Assembly: GCF_000003815.2 (NCBI RefSeq)
Contig: NC_049979.1
Location: forward strand, 15,786,393 to 15,850,392
Source of the DNA: Branchiostoma floridae
Lineage: Eukaryota; Chordata; Leptocardii; Amphioxiformes; Branchiostomatidae
Direction of reading: 5' to 3'
DNA length: 64,000 nt
Position 1 is the first letter of the stretch. Every line of letters begins with the position of its first letter. The notes beneath the pieces were generated by a model. That model was not told where the DNA came from. It made no database searches and saw only the letters and a list, made by a program, of their open reading frames with translations. Shown here one piece after another: positions 1 through 10,990 of this stretch. Position numbers and translations under genes: made by a program.

Positions 1-3000
1 GACATCCATTGGACAGAGAAAACTGCTAACTGACATTGATCATTACCTCTGGTAAGTATGCTACAAATGTACTATCTTTATAATCTACTGTTGACTTAGA
101 TAGCAACACTCAGAAAAAGTGTATTGCCAGTTGTGTTCAATCAGTGCAAAACCTATATATGAAATCATACTTTTGACTGTAAAAGAATGCATGAATGGAA
201 TGGCATAATGTTTAATGATCACTATAGAAAAAATGTAATATCTTGTATGCAATGTACATGTGTTGTGTTATAGTTTTATTTTGCAGGTGTTTTACATTTG
301 ATCTACAAAAACTTACAAGCAATACCGCAATATGCATATTATTTTTAAATACAGATAGAATATAGCTATGACTTTCCTGTTCCTTACCTAGTCCTGCTGA
401 GATCCCAGACTGGGAGAAGAAGATCAGACCTCGGGCAGGGTCCAAAGTGATGCTGAGTCCTGTCAGGCTGCCTGACAGCACAGAGGTCAGAGTTCAGCTG
501 TGTGTGGCAGCAGCTGTCACCCCTCCTGTGGACAGCACTCTCCTGTCTAATCACTGGTGCAAGTCTGTACAGGTGACTTCTACTTTCTCACTGTCATACC
601 AATTCAATTTCTTCAGTTTCAACTTTGTTTTGCAGGAAATCAAATGGGTGGGCAGGCAAGATGAAGATTGATTGAGGTATTAAATTCTTTGGCATGACTA
701 TGTTGCTCCCCCCCTAGCTGTACACTTATGGCCCAGCAGGTGTGCCCTTGTTCGTACATGAGAAATGCCCCCTACCTGTGTCTCACCTGGTCAGGTGGGA
801 GGACTATGGACTCAGGCTGGCAGGGGAGCTGACTCAAAGTAAACAGGAAGGTGATGATGATTACAATAATACATGTATATAGAAGTTCCAAAACTATGCC
901 TGTAGCACTTTGGGGGGTATTTTTTTGTAAATGGGGGATTAGATGTGGTGACTGGTACTACATGTACCTCTTAACTATACCACTATGGGATTGAAATAAG
1001 TTGGCACTGTAATGTAAGGAAAGTCCTATGCAACTAGTGAACCATAAGTCAGCTATAAAAGCTTACAGATACATTTATACATGTCAGACCTGAATCACCT
1101 TGGCATGTGTTTTGAATTTTTCTGCTGTGTGTAAAGGCATTGCCTGGCCAGACAGTACCTTCCAACTGGAGACAGCAGCAGCAGCACAGAGTCAGTCTCA
1201 CCAGGGGCAAGGTGAGGGGCAGGGCCCATCTCATGTGTTACAACTGTTCCTACTCCTGGAGCTGCCCAGTACATGTGTCCTCACCACCACCCAGCAAATA
1301 GGTAAGACTGCTTGTTGGAGGTTAACTAAGTCTATGTATGGATGGCTGACATTACCTTTAACAAGTGGATAATAGTTTTGGTGCTGGTCCTTGGTTTGTA
1401 AACAAGATACACATAATAAGGCAAGAATTTAATGGACAAAGAAAATATAGTTGGTATGAACAAGCTGTAAGAACATGTCACATCATCCCTTCCATGTGTC
1501 ATCTACTGTGTGTTTGCAGATCTGTTGTCTGTGCTGAGGAGAGAACTTGGTCAGCTGGGCACAGACCAGAGGGGGAAGTTCTCCCGAGCAGCCCACAGTG
1601 CCCTGAACAAGGTGCTGAAGAACCATGCTGACATGAGAGAGGTAACTCTTGATTAAAAACATATGACTACTATATTGATCACTCCACAAACAAAACTTTC
1701 ACAAGAATATCCTTGTCCTTGGTGCTGAAATGACATTTATCAGTTAGTACTTCTGATATATCATCTTATTCTGTGTGTCTATAGTCAGATAGTGCTGAAA
1801 TAACATTCATCAATATAAGAACATTATCTTTTTCCTCTTTCAGAAACAAGTAGTTATGGAGAAGGCCATTCCCCACATTGCTGATGCTATGCAGACTGTC
1901 CTGAGGTACAGCACTGATGATGGCTTCAGGAACAGGTGCTTTGCTGCTGTCCAGGTATGTGGAAGCTTCATCATATTGTTAGGTTTCCTTGCCTTTTCTT
2001 GCCTACTAATACCTCAACACACAATTGCCCAATACAGAACCAACAAAAGCCTAAGGACCAGTTGTTTTGCTGAAGCTTGGATAACAATTTTATCTGTGTA
2101 AGGAAGGGACACAAATGAGAAGTGCAGTAACTGTTGATGACAATTTGATACTTGGTATCCAGGTGGAGGATAGCAGAGAGCTGGCTACTGCTGTGTCTGC
2201 CAGACTGTGGGACATAGCTGCTGACAAGTACCAAGTCACTCCACCAGACAGGGTCAGACACAGCCAGGTAGACATGATGCTCTTGCATGAAAAAGCACTT
2301 CTCTTCTTTGAATTTGAATGACAATATGGGAGGGCAACTTGAACAACTAGTGATTAGAAAACAAGCATCATACATAGCATACAGACTTAAAAGCACTTAT
2401 CAAGGAAATCAATTTCTCCTAGATCATAGTTAAGGATTTTCATATTGTCTTAGGAATGACCTTCTGTTGCAGTAGTCTGATGCAATGTGTACAGTTACAG
2501 TTTGTTAAATTCTGGATTTTGCAGGTTGTCTCAAGTGCTGAACTACCAGCATCCTCTCCACTGCAGAACTCACATACATCTACAGCATCGGATACCCAAC
2601 AGTTGGCAGTTCCCAGAGAATCAACCTATACTGAACCTTCAAATTCTCAACCTGTCTTGGATCCAGCCATGGAACTTCACTCTCAGATACTGGTACAAGC
2701 TGGGGCTTACATAGTTCAACATATCAATTTTACAAGAAAAAAACAACATTGTTGGAAAAGCCTACCATGTTTAAGGTTGTCAGAATGTAAGAAACACAGA
2801 TACATGTGATGCATTAAAAAAGTAGAGTTCTTATGACGGTACTTTTACTGCCTAGGATGAAGACTGGAGCAGCCCTGACTTGACTGAGTCTGTGGGACTT
2901 CTAGATGTTGTACCACAGGACAACTCTCATGGCATAGTGGCAGCAGACATCTGTGGTGATGCTGGACAAACAGCTTTCAGCTTAGACAAGGTGAGTCCTG

Positions 3001-3216
3001 TCATATCTATGATTGCTTTTGAAAATTTACTTCAGTTATATCACTATTTGTTGAAATATGGCAAGATAGATCTATTAAATCTAATTCAACTGATTTGAAA
3101 GACTTCATCTGATGGCCATTGTAAAGTTTGCATTCCTTTATCCCTAGATTGATGCATCTGCACTTGAAGATGACTGGTTCAGCCAAGTAATCCTGGATGG
3201 AGATCCTTGGGTTTAG
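1..3216 (+). CDS. Candidate TOPOVIB-like (TOP6BL) protein, C-terminal part, 5' end outside window
   Basis: Ten phase-consistent exons can be chained: 1-51 (partial), 392-572, 718-838, 1137-1301, 1520-1641, 1844-1954, 2163-2267, 2525-2692, 2856-2990 and 3148-3216 (stop TAG). All internal borders are GT-AG. Together they encode about 410 residues, the C-terminal part of a longer protein. The middle is mixed alpha/beta with a hydrophobic strand (VLQLFLLLEL). A helical stretch follows (exons 1520-2267), then a Ser/Thr/Pro-rich linker and an acidic tail ending EDDWFSQVILDGDPWV. In vertebrate TOPOVIBL, the B-type subunit of the meiotic SPO11 complex, a short C-terminal acidic helix with a conserved Trp binds REC114. 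The tail here has that look, as do the transducer-like segments before it. The exon chain is well supported; the family name is inference from memory of the motif and could be wrong. Confidence 0.6.
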
Positions 3217-4446
3217 GGAGAAACATCTTGAACTGTCATTCTTTAAGAATCATCTAGGGGTATTTGTTAGTTTATAAAATACTTCTAAGGTCAAGATTTT
3301 TAATGTACACTAATTTCTGAGGTTCATGCAAAGTGGACTTCAAATGTTTGTGGTTAATCAATCTACTACTAGACTACTAGTATTTATTTGTACAGTCAAT
3401 GCAGATCTGCTTTTATGTACAATCAGGTTAGTCATATATACATATAACTGATGGAAAGTACCATCAACCTTATGATAAATGTTCAGGAAAATGCAGCATA
3501 GTGTTTCTTTTACAATATATACTGCTATTAGGAAGACTTAATGATACATATGTCATATATTCCTATTCACTATCATATCACTTTGTATCTGTTAAGGGAA
3601 AGACCAGATATTATTCAAAATACTGGTGAAGTTTTTCAGGTTAGTAGTTTTGTTTCATTTTCTTCCTTTTTCATTTTCTGCCTGTCAAAAGAGCCTTCTG
3701 ATAGTCCACCTCATGCTGGTTTGACTTCCTTACACAGAAATTGTCTAGTAGAAATGTACGTTTCCATGCAGGCTAGCTACAAACACAGACTGTACTATAA
3801 ATCCATTTCATGGCATAGATAATATGTTAACAATGTCAGAGCAAGGAGTTTGATAAAGTTATACACATCAAAACTCAATGGTAGTTAGTATTACAGAGTA
3901 TATGTTAATCTTATCATTTAGTGCTGCTTCAGCTATAGATCTATCTGGCAGTCAAGTGGCTTGGCAAGACCTGGTTAGAATGATACATCTAGGTTAGACC
4001 TGTTAAAAATGGTAACAGCTATGCAACTTTGGTGGATATATTATACTAACAAGCTGAGATCAAAATGACTCAAAACCCTCACACTGCACATGGGAAACCC
4101 CTGCTGACAAGCCAGAGGAGCTATGGTGGTGCTAACTACATATTAAAGCACTTCTAATTGAGCTATCTGGCTTAATATAGCACTGTGCTTTTTGATATTT
4201 CATTGTGCACATATTTGGTTCTACCATTCTAACACAGCATTATTATTACACAGTAATGTAAGGGTACATGTATTGCACATCAGTGTAGGAAGTGAGAGCG
4301 CTGGTAAGTTGGTGCCTGGCCAATACAGTACTCTCTTAAGACTAGTGCTCTGGTGAAACATGAACATTGGCCAACAAGGTTTTCAGTTTTGCAGAACTAC
4401 CATCCCTAGCACATTGCACACTTGTGTAAGTAGTAAAGTTAAGTAA
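3217..4446. other. Convergent intergenic spacer
   Basis: AT-rich spacer between two genes that converge on it. It presumably holds both 3' untranslated regions. No convincing coding exon, RNA gene or paired transposon end was seen. Confidence 0.5.
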
Positions 4447-7400
4447 TTAGTAACTTGGTGCCAGTCCTACAGCTTGTGTGATAATCCCGATCAGCCCTCC
4501 AAAGACACAGCCCCAGACGATGATCCAGCCGAGATGCGGTCGGATGACGGCCTCCAGTAGAGATGTGACACGCTGTTCCGTCAGCGTCTCCATGCGAGAG
4601 TTCATGTACTTCTCCATCTCTTTGCGCAGCTTGCTCACATCAATGACCTGAAAAATACAGACACTGTTTCAGCCTGAAACATCCACATCCACACAAAATT
4701 TTGCAGGCTGAAAAGACTGCAATTGATGGTAAAGAATTTTGATGCTTTTGAAATAGCAAGAGCCCAAGTTATCAACTGCAATACTTACACCATCATGTTT
4801 TTTGTTATTTGTGTTGAAGGTAATCTAAAGAAGTATTTCAAGCTCTGCATGTTTTTAACAGCAAAGAGATTGGCCTGACCCAAATCCTTTATTCAGGTTT
4901 ATCTCTCATCACCATGGCAACCACTTCTGTATTCTGGGTTGCGGAGTTGGCTGATAGCAACATTACCCTCACCACACCTGTCCCAGTGGGCTTTACCGGC
5001 ATTGTGCTACATTCTGTACAAAAACAAGTGCTTTTAAAAAAAGCTGGCGTTTCGTCTACGTTTATGAGTGTGAACTGTCTTTTTCTTGAAGTAAAATCTG
5101 TTAGAAAAAGTCACTCAAGGGCTGTTGCGTCTATAAGAAAAATTGTTATTTTGGAAAGGAGTACTGTTTAATAGCTGGTCTTGGCTTACAACTTTATTTT
5201 AAATGTACAATAAGTTCATTATAAAATCTATCAATATACTCAGGTACTTATGTACACTTGAAAAAGCACCATCAGCACTGTGACAAGATTCTATCTAAAT
5301 TGACTACCAAATGTCAAACAAATATCCAAACCAATTAACAGCTGCCTCATCTCTATTATACTGGTTTCCGCATTTACAACATTTCTTCCTTGTTTTCCTG
5401 GATAATTTTGCTAATATTCATGAAAATTTCCATACTTTTGTGTCGAGCGGTGTGACTTTCCACATCCGTGTTGTCTGAAAACTTCTGAATGAAGTCGATA
5501 CTGAACAATGAAGCATTTGCTACTGTAAGAAAGGATCGCTGTTTTTGATGGAGTTTCATGCAAACAACATCAAGAGCCTCTGTTTACATCATGAATAGTA
5601 GTTTAGTGGCGAGTGTTTTGCGAGAATCATCTTACCGCGCATAGGAGCCGCTGCACGGTATTTCCATTACTATGAACAGAAAAATTCGAATGCCGGGTTT
5701 GGAATCTATGAAGTCCTGTTCATAAGACAAAGGCCTTGCATATATAAAATGAATACTAGAATAAATAAAAAATGATATATACAAGTATAATATCAATAAA
5801 TAAATAGAATATTTATATATTATCTTCAATATTTAAAAAGAAAAAAATCCACTCTCGGTTTCGAACCAGGGACTTTCGGATCTGAAGGAGTATGACTTTA
5901 CCGATTGAGCTAAGTTGTCACGTGTCTTACATCTGAGTGTACATTATGCTTTAACCTCACTACATAGTATTATTTATGTCGATTTTCGGTCGCTTTCTTG
6001 ATAAAATCATTTTTTTTCTTGTGCAATCTTGTGGAATAGATGTTATATGGCCATTTTCCAGGATATTGAAGTCCGAAACCACAATGCAATGGTATTTCCG
6101 AACATACAGTTGTAGCAGTTGCATGCGGTCGTGTTGAACGAGGGTCTGCATGCTCTTTTACGTAAGGCGTAGGCAGCCAATTTTATTTCCCGTAATTCGT
6201 AGGGAAAACCATCTTATCTACGTAATTCGTAGCGAGGCGACCAAATTTAGCGTAATTGCCTTCCTTGATTTAGCGTAATACGTAGGGGGTTCTTTTAAAT
6301 TCAGCGTAAATCGTTGTCGGAACTCCCCATGCAGACCCTCTTGAACCAAACCAAGCACCAAGCATCCATCATCGAAGCACCCACTGAAGGTAAAACCCAA
6401 TACATTGCGTTTCGTCGCCAGAGGGCGACGAAACGCAAAAATCTTCTAAGCAAAAATCAGTGCAATCCAAAATGGAGGGACAGACTTTATTCTAAGCTGT
6501 CCCTGAACATGTTCCTAGTACTAGAAGAATTCTTTTTACAAACAATGTGTGATTTTCTGTATAAAACTGGGAAGTCAGAAAAAATGCTGGCAAATGTCTT
6601 AAATGTATAGATGTTTCTAGTATTGCTAAATCTATCAATGCTATCATTTGATGAAAAACAGCAATCAACTCACACAGGACTCGAAGAACTTTAAAATGAG
6701 TCTCTTCATTAGCAGCATTTTTTAAAATTTGTTGGAAACTGAGAAAGAGGGTTTAAGTCTTACTTCTAAATAATCCAGTGAGGCCCTTACCTGCATGGGA
6801 TCACTGAGTGTTTCCTTGATCATGGGAGCCAGGTCCTCTCCAAACCCCTGCAGGAAGGGTTTGATCATGGGTTTGAGGGACTTTGGGTCCACGCCCATCT
6901 TCAGGATGAGCTGTCCTTCAGGAGTGGTGCCCAGAGATGCCAGCTTCTCATCTGTCACAACATTCAACAATAACTAATAAGAAAACAAACCTCCACTATT
7001 AAAGACAGTAGCATCACTACCCCTAAAACTTACCGGTATCCCCTGCTGCTTGTCATCTTTGTAGTGGCAATAATAACACACATGTACTGGTAATTCAGTT
7101 TGGTTCCACAGAAGCTAAGTACTGAGAGTTTTGATCCATCATACTTCATAGTAACTTCTTTGATGATAGAAATTTTGAATATTTGCTCTTCCAAACAATT
7201 GCAAACTTAATCACACAGTGGACAGAAACTCCTTATGCTAAGTACAGTAGAAGCCTTTTTATTGACCAACTGACACTTGAGTTTATTAGCTATAGCTATA
7301 GGACTTGAAAGTTAAAGAGTAACAAAGGGCTATGGAGGACCAAGTGCATTGGAGGAAGACCTCAGGATTGGTTCCAGCGGGAGCTTGAACTAAGTAAATA

Positions 7401-8529
7401 TTTGTAAGCTGTAACAGCCTGGCTGTGAAGCAGGAGAGTCCTGCCATGAAAAAGGGTTACCAGGTTGTACTACCACAGATACAAATCCTGCTGTACTACC
7501 GATGAGCCGGTCCACAGTCTTGGAGTGGACGATCTCCCCGACCTTGGCCTTCATGTCCACATTGTTGGCGACCTCCATGAGTTTGTGGGACAGGTACTTC
7601 TCCAGAAACTCCTCATCAAAAAACATCTCCATGATCACCTCCTTCACCTTCGCACGGATCTCACGGTAGCGGTTTGGAATCACACTGGGAAAAAAACCTC
7701 ATACTCATTCTTTTTGTAACCTTTTGGTACCAGAAAGGATATATTACAGTATGTGTATCATGTAAAAATTTGGATGGACAGGCATGTATTTTTCTCTTAT
7801 CAATCTATATTTCCTGTCACCTTGCCACCAATGGCCCATAGCAATGTACACAAACAAGTACATTTGTATGATTAAAATAGAAACCAACACTTATGACAGT
7901 CAAAATGACATTTCTTAGTTGAAATTAATCATAATCATATGATTCAATTAACATGCAGTACATAACCTTTACAGCACTTTATATCAAGAACATACATCAG
8001 GGCAGGAATAAACAGAGCTCAAAAAATGTATTCCTGTTCTCAGCATGAAAATATGGGCACTGGATTTAAAATACATAGTCAGTATACATTATGCTTTGTT
8101 ACTCATCTAGTTTTTGTGCAACGTTATATTTTCAAGACTGCACTTATTTCTCCAATAGGTATTGTTTTGGCCAAGCCAAAGCTGAACACAGCAGGCCATC
8201 AGACTAGAAGGCCCTAACCATACCTACCCACTCCCATACACCCCTGGGATTCTGGTGAACAGCATGACCACTGCCAACCAGTTAGTGAAGCCACCTGCGA
8301 ACCCAAACAGCCCTCCGGACAGGAAGTAGCTGACCACCTGTTTCCCCGACACATCCTGGACCAGCAGGAACAGCGTAAGGGCGATGGTTGTCACGGCAAA
8401 CGTGATGATCAAACTGATGTTGCCCTTGTCCCGAACAAAGTTTGATATCCGCTGTGAGAAGTTGGGCTTCTGGGTGGAATCCGCCAGGTGGATTTGGATC
8501 TCGGAATCTTGGACAGGTCTGTGCGGCAT
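4447..8529 (-). CDS. DUF445-domain membrane protein
   Basis: Four exons in transcript order: 8529-8228, 7684-7474, 6973-6791 and 4647-4447, giving 298 residues with all phases matching. The start is the ATG at 8529. Residues about 38-58 are a membrane helix, and 66-91 form a Gly-rich hydrophobic segment with the motif GGFTNWLAVVMLF, which matches the GG..TNW.A..MLF signature of DUF445 (PF04286). A charged amphipathic middle follows (IPNRYREIRAKVKEVI, then helices to about 270). A C-terminal membrane helix lies at about 272-290 and the protein ends GLAPSY. DUF445 is best known from bacteria (YheB/YjiN types); its biochemical role is not established. The donor at 7473-7468 (gtagta) was preferred over a stronger-looking gtaacc at 7460 because only the former keeps phase. 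Introns carry the repeats at 5.8-6.4 kb. Confidence 0.8.
5374..5559 (-). CDS. Hypothetical 61-residue ORF inside the DUF445 gene intron
   Basis: A 61-codon ORF with protein-like composition (starts MKLHQKQRSFLTVANASLFS, ends QENKEEML, stop TAA). An AATAAA on the same strand lies at 5198-5193, about 175 bases past the stop. A possible acceptor (aacag) about 30 bases upstream of the ATG keeps the same frame open, so this may be a last exon rather than a whole gene. I do not recognise it. It lies within the last intron of the DUF445 gene, on the same strand. It could be a chance ORF or a degraded retrocopy. Confidence 0.25.
   Translation of the reverse strand: MKLHQKQRSFLTVANASLFSIDFIQKFSDNTDVESHTARHKSMEIFMNISKIIQENKEEML
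5851..5922 (-). repeat. tRNA-like sequence (tRNA pseudogene or SINE head)
   Basis: On the minus strand an A box (TAGCTCAATCGG) is followed about 40 bases later by a perfect B box (GGTTCGAAACC). The acceptor ends do not pair (the 3' side reads GAGTGGA, the 5' side does not complement it) and the anticodon stem is poor. This is therefore a tRNA-derived pseudogene or SINE fragment, not a working tRNA. Confidence 0.5.
6133..6350. repeat. Inverted-repeat element with internal TACGTAATTCGTAG-type repeats
   Basis: The outer ends are inverted copies: GAACGAGGGTCTGCATG near 6133-6151 against CATGCAGACCCTCTTGAAC near 6331-6349. Between them are several short imperfect repeats around the cores CGTAATTCGTAG and TAGCGTAAT, at about 6162, 6190, 6220, 6250, 6277 and 6302. 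Similar cores recur at 37.95-38.05 kb and 38.94-39.14 kb. It lies in an intron of the DUF445 gene. Confidence 0.5.
6407..6436. repeat. Perfect 13-bp hairpin with 4-base loop
   Basis: Arm GCGTTTCGTCGCC (6407-6419), loop AGAG, perfect complementary arm 6424-6436. It is intronic. No run of T follows that would suggest a Pol III or bacterial-type terminator. Confidence 0.6.
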
Positions 8530-10990
8530 GGTGCTAGCTTAGTCTGGCTAGGAAGGTAAAAGGAGCGGGGCATTGGTCAGTGGTAGGATATGTCATAAAA
8601 ATGATCTGAACCTGCAGCAAATCTTTAACAGCCTAATAAGATTTAGTCTCCAAATTAAATGTGCCCTTATTTGAATACGTTAATTTCCAGCCATTCATTA
8701 CAACCACATGTACATGGAGATACATAATTTGTCAAAAGGAAAAAAAAAGTATTGCTGAATCAGTTGAGTCAGGTTTCTTGTTTCGATTCGACAACAAAAT
8801 TGGATAGAACGTCAACCCTGATCTGGCATTACCCCCGGATTTTCAATGATAAGTGCACCCTGCCTTTTCGCCATGGATTATAACACTCGTGCATCATTTG
8901 CCTTGATATACCGTCGGCCAACTGCTTGTTAGGTCTGGTTAACCTCCTTGGTCTGATAGCTTCACCGTTCTACAAAGATGCTCATGCCGAATCCATAGTA
9001 TAATATACGATCTAGAAATTGTAAATAAAAACGTTAAGATGTCCTGTATATAACGCTATGTTCACAAACCTGTCTGCAAAATTACGAATGCTGAACTGAC
9101 CTTTTCACAGCCGTCTGCGTTACTGAAACGTAGCCGTTTGATGATGGACTGAGTATTGATTAGCATTTACAAGAACAAAGACTGGTTTTTGCGATAAATC
9201 ATGTTCTTTCATCTCTAAAATAGACAATGCTTGCCTTGTCCCTGCTTCGGATTCTGCTCTCAGAAGAATACCAGTTCGATTATCTGTCAACCGAACAGAT
9301 TGCTTCAGAGCCTCCTAGCGATGAAGAATATTATTGCAGCCACTTTCTTGCATTATTTGTTTAAATCGCAAGGCGTCGCTGTGAACACGTCGTTCACTGT
9401 GTTCAACGAGAATATTCTAGTGCCGGTTTTCTAGATGCTTTTCTCCTAAAACTGCAAACTTGTGTGGATAAATGAAGGTTTATAATAATAATTCAACACA
9501 GTCCTAGGAGTTGAATAGAAGCTTTTACTACTTTTATTACTTTTAAAATCATTGATTCCAAAATTAGCACCAAACTTACATTTAACAGTGCAAGCACATA
9601 GTACTGGTAATATGTTGCATATATAAAGTCTTGTCTTTCAAGACTGTAACTTTCTGTGATCATAGGCCAAGATAAATGATTAACACTACAGTTGACCAAA
9701 AAAGTATACATGCAGGTGCACCAACAAAACATCCTGTAGAAAAGCTGATCAAAAATCACCACTGCAGATTTGCATTTCTTCATTCTCCAGTGAGTAGCAA
9801 TCCCCCTTCTGGGCTAAGAGCTTAAATTTCTGCCCACTGTTGGAATTCTAATCCCAATTTAGGCATGCTACAGTTGGCAAAGGCAGTCCCTCATAGATTC
9901 TATGTCAAGCTTTAAATGTTAATAATGTTTGACAACAAACCACCTTGAGCACAAAGCACCCACACATAAAAAAGAGGACAGGTAAGCCCTGGTGTGAGAA
10001 GTGGCAAAAACCTTAATCTCCAGGCAGATTTCTCAGCAGTAGTATAAGATAGTATTAAAGCTGGTCAAGGAGTATAGACAACCAAAGGGTGTCAGCCAGC
10101 CAGTGTTTTATAAAAAATTAATCTATCAGTTTCCAATCCAGCCTACATTACCCAACACTATATAGGCACAGCAATTCAACTGCAGTGCAGTTTAACTTCA
10201 AATTCAGATTTATTGCCCATATGGTACAAATGATAACAGTGAGTATGAAGCAAGATTAAATCGAACTATCTTGTGATCACTTGAACTGTCATATCAATAG
10301 TTGACAGCAACAGCAACATAAAAAACAGCTTTACAACTAACCTTTCTATGTGAAAAGTTAGAACAAATCATACCTTATGGAATTTTTCCTCCATGGCAAA
10401 TACAACATCTGGAAGGCAGTACGTGTAATGATACAAAGAAATGAGCTGAGATGAGGAAGATTGAATGAATAGAGTAAAGTCAACTTGGCAGGAAATTTTA
10501 AGTTTAATATTCATATTCATAGACCAATCACCTTGTGTTTTGAAGCCAGCACAACCTAGTAGCAGTAAGATTGTTTAAAAAATCACAACTGCCACCCTTA
10601 GCAGTTTCTACTTATCTTGAATGTACACAGTACATTCAGCTATTCAAGTTCCAGATAACCATCAAAATTTATAAGTAACATTACATGCATATGTTGTATC
10701 TAATAACAAATCGATTAACATGAAACACTTGACATCCATCCATATTGGCTCTTGTCCACTCAATTTCTGACTGCCTTTTTGGCAGCAGATACAAGCTGAA
10801 CATGGTTGGATGTCAGGTTAGTAAAATGCTGAAGCCTTGTTTGTTTCTGTGTAGGCAAGTGTTGACATCACACAGTTGCTATAATGACTCCTAAATGGCC
10901 GCCCCAATGTTCTATAATGTTCCAGTCCATTTCTGCAATGATGCCACCCCTGATTGTACCAGGAGACATCTCCAGGTCTATATCTCCAGG
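8530..10990. other. Intergenic spacer upstream of the DUF445 gene, downstream of GLRX5
   Basis: AT-rich. It should hold the DUF445 gene promoter and the GLRX5 3' UTR. At about 10015-10090 there is a diverged copy of a repeat also present at 50.87 kb (shared words AATCTCC-GCAGAT, AAGATAGTAT, GGAGTATAG). Short ORFs at 9231-9434 and 9226-9354 overlap in different frames and show no recognisable product. Confidence 0.4.

Noticed and set aside
5851-5922. Functional tRNA gene
   Set aside because: A and B boxes are present, but the acceptor stem does not pair and the anticodon stem is weak.
6160-6330. CRISPR-like array
   Set aside because: The repeats are short, imperfect and unevenly spaced, there is no leader or cas gene, and the genome is eukaryotic.
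9226-9434. Two overlapping short ORFs upstream of the DUF445 gene
   Set aside because: Both are short, unrecognised and in conflict with each other; there is no splice or conservation support.
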